Shown here piece after piece: positions 58,980 through 64,000 of a stretch of 64,000 nt of DNA (position 1 is the stretch's first letter; each line of letters begins with the position of its first letter). Under the pieces are notes generated by a model. The model was not told the origin of the DNA, made no database searches, and saw nothing but the letters and a program-made list of their open reading frames with translations. The position numbers and the translations under genes were made by a program. Source of the stretch: Streptomyces humi (lineage in GTDB: Bacteria; Actinomycetota; Actinomycetes; Streptomycetales; Streptomycetaceae). The stretch is from positions 104,112 through 168,111 of the forward strand of contig NZ_LBMU02000013.1 of NCBI RefSeq assembly GCF_001005085.2, given 5' to 3'.

Positions 58980-59319
58980 CACCGCTGAAGCGTAGTCCTC
59001 GCGGGCTCCGGCCGCGCCGCTCCACGCCCCGGTGCCCCTTCGGCGGCGCTCGGGGCGAGATGTCGCAGGATGACCAATCCAGCCAAGGTCGGGCTCGTTT
59101 CCGTATCTCTACAAGTCCGGCGAGCTCAAGGCGATTGACGGTGTTTGTACCGGATCATGACCGGGCACGGTGTCGGCCGAGTGGCCGAACGGCGCCGTCC
59201 GTGCAGGTCAGCAGGGCGTGTCCGGAGCGGTGTGTGGGGCGTTTCACAGTACGACACGGTGGGGTGACCTGGGGCAGAGTCGTCGCGGCCCGCTCAAGAG
59301 TGCGGTACCGTCCAACGTC
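58980..59319. other. 340-bp divergent intergenic region
   Basis: Between the metallopeptidase and DUF3499 genes. It has a -35-like TTGACG at 59134-59139 and A+T-richer sequence at 59095-59160. No matching -10 is convincing, and no gene or strong hairpin was seen. Confidence 0.45.
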
Positions 59320-59694
59320 GTGAGCCCTGTACGTCGCTGTTCGCGAACTGCCTGCGGCCGACCCGCCGTCGCGACGCTGACGTACGTCTACGCCGACTCG
59401 ACCGCGGTCCTCGGCCCGCTCGCCACCTACGCCGAACCCCACTGCTACGACCTGTGCGCCGAGCACTCCGAGCGCCTCACCGCGCCGCGCGGCTGGGAGG
59501 TCGTCCGTCTCCTCGACGCCTCCGCGCCCGCGCGGCCGAGCGGTGACGACCTGGAGGCGCTCGCCAACGCGGTGCGCGAGGCGGCCCGTCCCCAGGAGCG
59601 CGCGGCCGAGGCCGGTGGCGGTGGACGTGGTGCGGACCCCCGTGAGGTCGCGCGACGCGGTCATCTCCGGGTGCTGCGTTCGCCGGACAACTGA
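59320..59694 (+). CDS. DUF3499-family protein (zinc-binding, unknown function)
   Basis: A 124-residue protein from GTG 59320 (VSPVRRCSRTACGRPAVATL). Two cysteine pairs, RCSRTAC and HCYDLCAEHSERL, look like a treble-clef zinc site, and TYVYADSTAVLGPLATYAEP is diagnostic of DUF3499. The C-terminal half is disordered and basic. In related genomes phosphomannomutase manB follows it directly (recollection); here only 280 bp separate it from the Trm112-like gene. No function is known. Confidence 0.9.
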   Translation: MSPVRRCSRTACGRPAVATLTYVYADSTAVLGPLATYAEPHCYDLCAEHSERLTAPRGWEVVRLLDASAPARPSGDDLEALANAVREAARPQERAAEAGGGGRGADPREVARRGHLRVLRSPDN

Positions 59695-59974
59695 CGTCCT
59701 GGGTAATCCCCCTGTCGCTCGGCGTGGTTGATCTGCGCTCGGGTCCTGTTCGTCCCGCCGGTGCCGAGGGGAACGCCGCCGTGCGGCGGCAGCGCTCGCG
59801 ACGGACTCGCCGAAGGGGGGCGACGCCGGAAGGGTGGCGAGGCAAGGGCCTGACGCCGGGGCACTGGCCCCGAGTCACCGCCGACTCTGACACTCCACTG
59901 TCACCGGCGGTACGCTGACCAGGCATGTCCGCTGACGTCCACCTCCGTCAGAAACTCCCCCGAAGGGAAACCCC
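59695..59974. other. Non-coding gap where manB would be expected
   Basis: 280 bp with no gene. It is too short for the roughly 450-residue phosphomannomutase normally found between DUF3499 and the Trm112/SIS genes, and I see no serine loop (TASHNP-like) or metal loop remnant in any frame. A palindromic GGCGGTACGC-type promoter-like stretch lies at 59885-59920. Confidence 0.55.
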
Positions 59975-60145
59975 ATGCCGCTCGAAGCCGGCCTTCTGGA
60001 GATCCTCGCCTGCCCGGCCTGCCACGCCGGCCTCAAGGAGCAGGACACCGAGCTGATCTGCACCGGCCAGGACTGCGGCCTGGCGTACCCCGTCCGCGAC
60101 GGCATCCCCGTCCTCCTCGTCGACGAGGCCCGCCGCCCGGCGTAG
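59975..60145 (+). CDS. Trm112-family small zinc-ribbon protein
   Basis: A 56-residue protein, [20 protein letters not shown] through [31 protein letters not shown]. The four cysteines (CPAC and CxxxxC in ICTGQDC) make a zinc ribbon. AAGGGA precedes the ATG. In eukaryotes and archaea Trm112 activates methyltransferases; bacterial members may support other enzymes. It lies 54 bp before the SIS gene and is a constant member of the manA operon in Streptomyces. Confidence 0.92.
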   Translation: MPLEAGLLEILACPACHAGLKEQDTELICTGQDCGLAYPVRDGIPVLLVDEARRPA

Positions 60146-60199
60146 CAGCACCCCACAACCGCACACGCACCAGGACCCCGGCGACCGGAGGCCGCTTTC

Positions 60200-61327
60200 A
60201 TGCTCGACGAATCGCTGCTCGACACCCCGGAGGCCCTCGCCGAGGCGGACCGCCGAGGCCTGCTGCGCGGCGCAGCCGAGGCCGGCGCCCGCGTCCGTAC
60301 CGCCGCCCGGCACGCCACCGAGGCCGGTGTCCAGGAGCTGAAGCCGGACGGCCGTCCGCGAGCCGTCCTGATCGCGGGCCCCGGCGTCGCCGCCACCCAC
60401 GCCGCCGACCTCCTCGGCACCCTCGCCGGCCCCGGCAGCCCCGTCATCCGCCTCGCCCCCACCGGCGTCGCCCCGGCCGCGGGCGCCCTGCGCTGGGAGC
60501 TTCCCGGCTGGGCCGGCTCGGTGGACCTGCTGCTGATCGCCACCCCGGACGGCGCCGAACCCAGCCTCTCCCTCCTCGCCGACCAGGCGTACCGACGCGG
60601 CTGCTCGGTGGCCGCGGTGGCCCCGGCCGGCACCCCCCTCGCGGAGGCCGTGGCCGGTGCCCACGGCCTGTTCGTACCGATGGCGACCGCCCCGTACGAC
60701 CACGGCGAACCGCTCGCCGGTTCCTCCCCGGGCGTCCTGTGGGCGCTGCTCACCCCGCTGCTAGCGCTCCTCGACCGCATCGGCCTGGTCACCGCCCCGG
60801 CGGACGACCTGGAGAAGGTCGCCGACCGGCTGGACCACGTCGCCGAACGCTGCGGCCCGGCCATCGCGACCTACAGCAACCCCGCCAAGACCCTCGCCGC
60901 GGAACTCGCCGACGCGCTCCCCGTGGTCTGGACGGAGGGCGTGTCGGCCGGTCCCGCGGGCCGCCGTTTCGCCGCCGCCCTCGCCGAACTGGCCGGCCGT
61001 CCCGCCCTGGTCGCGGAACTCCCCGAGGCCCTGGCGGCGCACAACGCCCTGCTCGCCGGGCCGCTCGCCGCCAGTGCCGACCCCGACGACTTCTTCCGGG
61101 ACCGGGTGGACGAGCCGCCCGCGCTGCACGCGCGCGTGGTGCTGCTCCGCGACCGCCCCCTCGGCGGTCTCACCGCCGCACCCGCCGCCCGCGACCTCGC
61201 CCTCGGCCACGACACCCCGATCAGCGAACTCGAACCGGAGGCCGGCGACGAGCTGGAGACCCTGGCGGAGCTGATCGCCGTCACGGATTTCGCCGCCGTT
61301 TACCTCGCGCTCGCTTCGGGGGCCTGA
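60200..61327 (+). CDS. SIS-domain protein (phosphoglucose/phosphomannose isomerase-like)
   Basis: A 375-residue protein with two SIS-like halves (RAVLIAGPGVAATHAADLLG, AGSVDLLLIATPDGAEPSLS, and PAIATYSNPAKTLAAELADA LPVVWTEG). It resembles the bifunctional phosphoglucose/phosphomannose isomerase group, but the serine-rich phosphate loops are weak (GPGVAATHA), so catalysis is uncertain. It sits between the Trm112-like gene and manA, as the mycobacterial counterpart Rv3256c does (recollection). A binding or regulatory role in mannose metabolism is the safer view. Confidence 0.87.
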   Translation: MLDESLLDTPEALAEADRRGLLRGAAEAGARVRTAARHATEAGVQELKPDGRPRAVLIAGPGVAATHAADLLGTLAGPGSPVIRLAPTGVAPAAGALRWELPGWAGSVDLLLIATPDGAEPSLSLLADQAYRRGCSVAAVAPAGTPLAEAVAGAHGLFVPMATAPYDHGEPLAGSSPGVLWALLTPLLALLDRIGLVTAPADDLEKVADRLDHVAERCGPAIATYSNPAKTLAAELADALPVVWTEGVSAGPAGRRFAAALAELAGRPALVAELPEALAAHNALLAGPLAASADPDDFFRDRVDEPPALHARVVLLRDRPLGGLTAAPAARDLALGHDTPISELEPEAGDELETLAELIAVTDFAAVYLALASGA

Positions 61328-61470
61328 GGTGGACACCGGCCCCGGCCCCGCCGTACCGAGCACCCCCTGAGGCTCGTACGGCGGTCGGACCGGTGGCCGA
61401 ACACAGGGTGAACACGACCGTCGCACGACCGTCGTCCGCAGACCGCACCGGCAGAGCGCAGAGAGAAGTC

Positions 61471-62622
61471 ATGGACCGCCTCGACAACACCGTCCGTCCC
61501 TACGCCTGGGGTTCCCCGACCGCCATCCCGAAGCTGCTCGGGGTGGAGCCGAGCGGCGAGCCGCAGGCGGAGATGTGGATGGGCGCACACCCGGGCGCCC
61601 CCTCGCGCACCGCGCGCGGCACGCTCGTCGAGATCATCGACGCCGACCCGAAGGCCGAACTGGGCGAGGCCGCCGTCGCCAGGTTCGGCCCGCGGCTGCC
61701 CTTCCTGCTCAAGATCCTCGCCGCCGGCGCCCCGCTCTCCCTCCAGGTGCACCCCAACCTGGAACAGGCCAGGGAGGGTTACGAGGACGAGGAGCGCCGC
61801 GGCGTCCCCGTCGACGCCCCGGACCGCAACTACAAGGACGCCAACCACAAGCCGGAACTGATCTGCGCGCTGACCGAGTTCGACGGTCTGTGCGGCTTCC
61901 GCGCCCCCGAGCAGGCCGCCGGACTCCTCGACGCCCTCGGTGTCGACTCCCTCAAGCCGTACGTCGACCTGCTGCGCGCCCACCCCGAGGAGGCGGCGCT
62001 GCGCGAGGTCCTCACCGCGATCCTCACCGCCGACCGCGAGGAGATGGCCCACACGGTCGCCGAGGCCACCGCCGCCTGCACCCGCCTCGGCGGCGACCAC
62101 GCGCCCTACGCCGACATCGCCCACCACTACCCGGGCGACCCCGGCGTGATCGCCGCGATGCTCCTCAACCACGTCCGCCTCCAGCCCGGCGAAGCCCTCT
62201 TCCTCGGCGCCGGCATCCCGCACGCCTACCTCGACGGCCTGGGCGTCGAGATCATGGCCAACTCCGACAACGTGCTGCGCTGCGGCCTGACCCCCAAGCA
62301 CGTCGACGTCCCCGAACTGCTGCGTGTCGTCCGTTTCGAGGCGAGCGATCCGGGCGTGCTGCGCCCCGAGGCCGCCCCGGACGGCGAGGAGGTCTACGAG
62401 ACGCCGATCGACGAGTTCCGGCTCTCCCGGTACGTCCTGCCCGAGGGTGCCGCCGCCCGCGACCTGACCCTGCCGACCCCGCAGATCCTGCTCTGCACGG
62501 CCGGCACGGTCCGCGCGGGTGAGTACGACCTGGCCCCGGGGCAGTCGGTGTTCGTGCCGGCGGCCGAGAAGGCCGAAGTGTCCGGCGCGGGCACGGTGTT
62601 CCGCGCCACGGTGATCATCTGA
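61471..62622 (+). CDS. manA: Mannose-6-phosphate isomerase, class I
   Basis: A 383-residue zinc enzyme that interconverts fructose-6-phosphate and mannose-6-phosphate, the entry to GDP-mannose. It begins MDRLDNTVRPYAWGSPTAIP KLLG. The zinc ligands are in LSLQVHPNLEQA (Q and H) and DANHKPELICALTEFDGLCG (E), and the C-terminal cupin has LGAGIPHAYLDGLGVEIMAN SDNVLRCGLTPKHVD. The ATG at 61471 follows GAGAGAAG. Length and motifs are normal. Confidence 0.96.
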   Translation: MDRLDNTVRPYAWGSPTAIPKLLGVEPSGEPQAEMWMGAHPGAPSRTARGTLVEIIDADPKAELGEAAVARFGPRLPFLLKILAAGAPLSLQVHPNLEQAREGYEDEERRGVPVDAPDRNYKDANHKPELICALTEFDGLCGFRAPEQAAGLLDALGVDSLKPYVDLLRAHPEEAALREVLTAILTADREEMAHTVAEATAACTRLGGDHAPYADIAHHYPGDPGVIAAMLLNHVRLQPGEALFLGAGIPHAYLDGLGVEIMANSDNVLRCGLTPKHVDVPELLRVVRFEASDPGVLRPEAAPDGEEVYETPIDEFRLSRYVLPEGAAARDLTLPTPQILLCTAGTVRAGEYDLAPGQSVFVPAAEKAEVSGAGTVFRATVII

Positions 62623-62757
62623 GCCGGAATGTACGGCCGGTTGGATTGTCGTACCGGGGGTGTGGATACCTGACGAGCCGCCCCCGGACAGGGCTGCAAG
62701 AATGACCCACCGGCAAAGCACGGGCAAAGACGAGTACCGAAGGGACCACGCGGACAC

Positions 62758-63738
62758 ATGAGCGCGTCAGGCGGCACCAGGGCGATCGTGGCGGCACTCG
62801 GCGCCAACCTCGCGATCGCGGTATCGAAGTTCGTGGCGTTCGCCTTCAGCGGCTCCTCGTCGATGCTCGCCGAGGGCGTCCACTCGCTCGCCGACTCCGG
62901 CAACCAGTTCCTGCTGCTCATCGGCGGCAAGAAGGCCCAGCGCGAGGCGACCCCCCAACACCCCTTCGGCTACGGCCGCGAGCGGTACATCTACGCCTTC
63001 CTGGTCTCCATCGTCCTCTTCTCGGTCGGCGGCATGTTCGCCATCTACGAGGGCTACGAGAAGATCAGCCACCCGCACGAGGTGGAGCACTGGTACTGGC
63101 CGGTCGGCGTGCTCGTGTTCGCGATCATCGCCGAGGGCTTCTCCTTCAAGACGGCCATCAAGGAGTCCAACGAACTGCGCGGCAAGCTGTCCTGGTCGCA
63201 GTTCATCCGCCGCGCCAAGGCCCCCGAGCTGCCGGTGGTGCTCCTGGAGGACTTCGGCGCCCTCATCGGTCTGGTCCTCGCCCTCGGCGGCGTCGGCCTC
63301 GCCCTGCTCACCGGCGACGGCACCTGGGACGGCATCGGCACGGTCTGCATCGGTGTCCTGCTCGTCTCGATCGCCCTCGTCCTGGCCGCCGAGACCAAGT
63401 CCCTCCTGCTCGGCGAGGCCGCGGGCGTCGAGGAGGTCAGGAAGATCGAGGCCGCGATCGTCGACGGCGACACCGTCACCGGCATCATCCACATGCGCAC
63501 GCTCCACCTCGGCCCGGAGGAACTCCTCGTCGCCGCCAAGATCGCCGTCCGGCACGACGACACGGCCGGCCAGGTCGCGAGCGCCATCAACGCGGCCGAG
63601 TCCCGCATCCGCGCCGCGGTTCCCATCGCCCGCGTGATCTACCTGGAACCCGACATCTACAGCGAGGCCGAGGCCGCCAAGGGCCCCGACCCGGAAGCCA
63701 CCCCGGGCGGCCCGAACCCCCACCCGGCCGGCCACTGA
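62758..63738 (+). CDS. Cation diffusion facilitator (CDF) family transporter
   Basis: A 326-residue, six-helix exporter of divalent metals such as zinc or iron. The N-terminus IVAALGANLAIAVSKFVAFA and site-A motif MLAEGVHSLADSGNQ are typical, and PFGYGRERYIYAF is a CDF loop. The helix-5 site reads LLEDFGALIGL. The C-terminal cytoplasmic domain has IHMRTLHLGPEELLVAAKIA. It lies 135 bp after manA, in the same direction. The metal is not clear from sequence. Confidence 0.93.
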   Translation: MSASGGTRAIVAALGANLAIAVSKFVAFAFSGSSSMLAEGVHSLADSGNQFLLLIGGKKAQREATPQHPFGYGRERYIYAFLVSIVLFSVGGMFAIYEGYEKISHPHEVEHWYWPVGVLVFAIIAEGFSFKTAIKESNELRGKLSWSQFIRRAKAPELPVVLLEDFGALIGLVLALGGVGLALLTGDGTWDGIGTVCIGVLLVSIALVLAAETKSLLLGEAAGVEEVRKIEAAIVDGDTVTGIIHMRTLHLGPEELLVAAKIAVRHDDTAGQVASAINAAESRIRAAVPIARVIYLEPDIYSEAEAAKGPDPEATPGGPNPHPAGH

Positions 63739-64000
63739 CCCCCGCCCCCACACCCCGCCGGCCACGCCCGCCCCTCCTCGAACGGCGTGATCTGTTCGAA
63801 GGTGGACTGGGGGTGGCCCGCTCGACCGGTGTAGCTTGGGACGGAGCCAGACGTCGCTGCTGATGGCGGTCGGGCGGTCCGCACGCGGGCCGGCCGAGGG
63901 AGAGAGGGCCTCCGACGGACTGCGCTGCGCGTACGCGGGCATGCCTGTGTCCTCCTTTCGGGCACCCCTGTGTCCGCCGCCGCGCAGAACAGCCGTACCC
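63739..64000 (+). other. Downstream intergenic region, 262 bp to window edge
   Basis: No gene is called. A TAGCTT hexamer at 63832-63837 could be the -10 of a gene beyond the window; in S. coelicolor the next gene is ahcY (recollection). The strong AAGGAGGA on the minus strand at about 63949-63956 faces an ATG at 63942, but the frame behind it is low-complexity and runs antisense into the CDF gene, so it is not called. Confidence 0.4.

Noticed and set aside
63657..63965. A minus-strand gene after a strong AAGGAGGACACAGGC ribosome site
   Set aside because: The frame is Pro/Arg/Ser-rich, has no homology that I can see, and runs antisense through the CDF gene. The ribosome-like site may be chance in a purine-rich stretch.
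63840..64000. An S-adenosylhomocysteine riboswitch before the gene beyond the edge
   Set aside because: I compared the sequence with the conserved core as I remember it and did not find the expected paired blocks; only part of the leader is in the window.
1..64000. CRISPR array, tRNA or rRNA genes
   Set aside because: No regularly spaced repeats with unique spacers and no tRNA- or rRNA-like conserved segments were seen; the tandem arrays found have no spacers.

Overview
The window is high-GC actinobacterial DNA and almost certainly comes from a Streptomyces chromosome. The codons end mostly in G or C, GTG and TTG starts are frequent, and a WhiB regulator of the sporulation type is present. 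So are both F420 side-chain genes (fbiA, fbiB) and six LytR-CpsA-Psr (LCP) proteins. The gene order purK-purE / acyl-CoA dehydrogenase / LCP proteins / TIGR03089 / manC-like / fbiB-fbiA / whiB / metallopeptidase / DUF3499 / SIS protein / manA also resembles, from memory, the mycobacterial purK-to-manA segment and the S. coelicolor SCO3068-SCO3024 segment. No rRNA, tRNA or CRISPR array was seen.

Layout. From 1 to 3.9 kb lies a sigma-factor module: a sigma-like/zinc-finger/ricin membrane protein cut by the window edge, a SigB/SigF-type sigma factor, a STAS antagonist and a serine-kinase anti-sigma factor. From 4.0 to 8.2 kb is a four-gene unit for secreted, probably sortase-anchored proteins. 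From 8.2 to 12.8 kb come a POT peptide transporter, a two-component system and a GtrA protein. From 13 to 16.1 kb purK and purE are separated by a stand-alone TnpB element on the opposite strand. From 16.1 to 24.9 kb there is an M19 dipeptidase and a catalytically dead paralogue, an old-yellow-enzyme gene with a MerR partner, an acyl-CoA dehydrogenase, a UDP-glucose dehydrogenase, VOC proteins and a cysteine-rich copper-storage protein. From 24.9 to 38 kb are six LCP genes, one ExoA-like glycosyltransferase and a TetR/NTF2-like pair. From 38 to 52.1 kb follow an AMP-binding-like protein, a PGRP-type amidase, a mannose-1-phosphate guanylyltransferase-like protein, an AlkA-like glycosylase, fbiB-fbiA, a cysteine dioxygenase, whiB, a very large membrane glycosyltransferase and a DUF5719 protein. 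From 58.5 kb to the end are a metallopeptidase, DUF3499, a Trm112-like protein, an SIS protein, manA and a CDF transporter.

Accessory island, 52.1-58.5 kb. Six genes sit between two conserved blocks. Two minus-strand genes encode a DegT-family aminotransferase and a GDP-4-keto-6-deoxymannose-reductase-like SDR. Four tightly packed plus-strand genes encode an unrecognised protein with two C-terminal membrane segments, a divergent GlpX-type sugar phosphatase, a HAD-IIB enzyme closely resembling eukaryotic PMM2 phosphomannomutase, and a Nudix hydrolase. The usual alpha-phosphohexomutase manB expected between DUF3499 and the Trm112/SIS/manA genes is absent; only 280 bp is there. Manose-related genes (manA, manC-like, SIS) flank the island, so the island may supply GDP-mannose-derived sugars, and its HAD enzyme may replace ManB. 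This is the main hypothesis worth testing.

Much of the window converges on the cell surface: nucleotide-sugar supply (manA, manC-like, UDP-glucose dehydrogenase, island), glycosyltransferases, LCP proteins that attach glycopolymers to peptidoglycan, a peptidoglycan amidase and sortase substrates. All gene names rest on sequence reading and recollection of families, without database searches.
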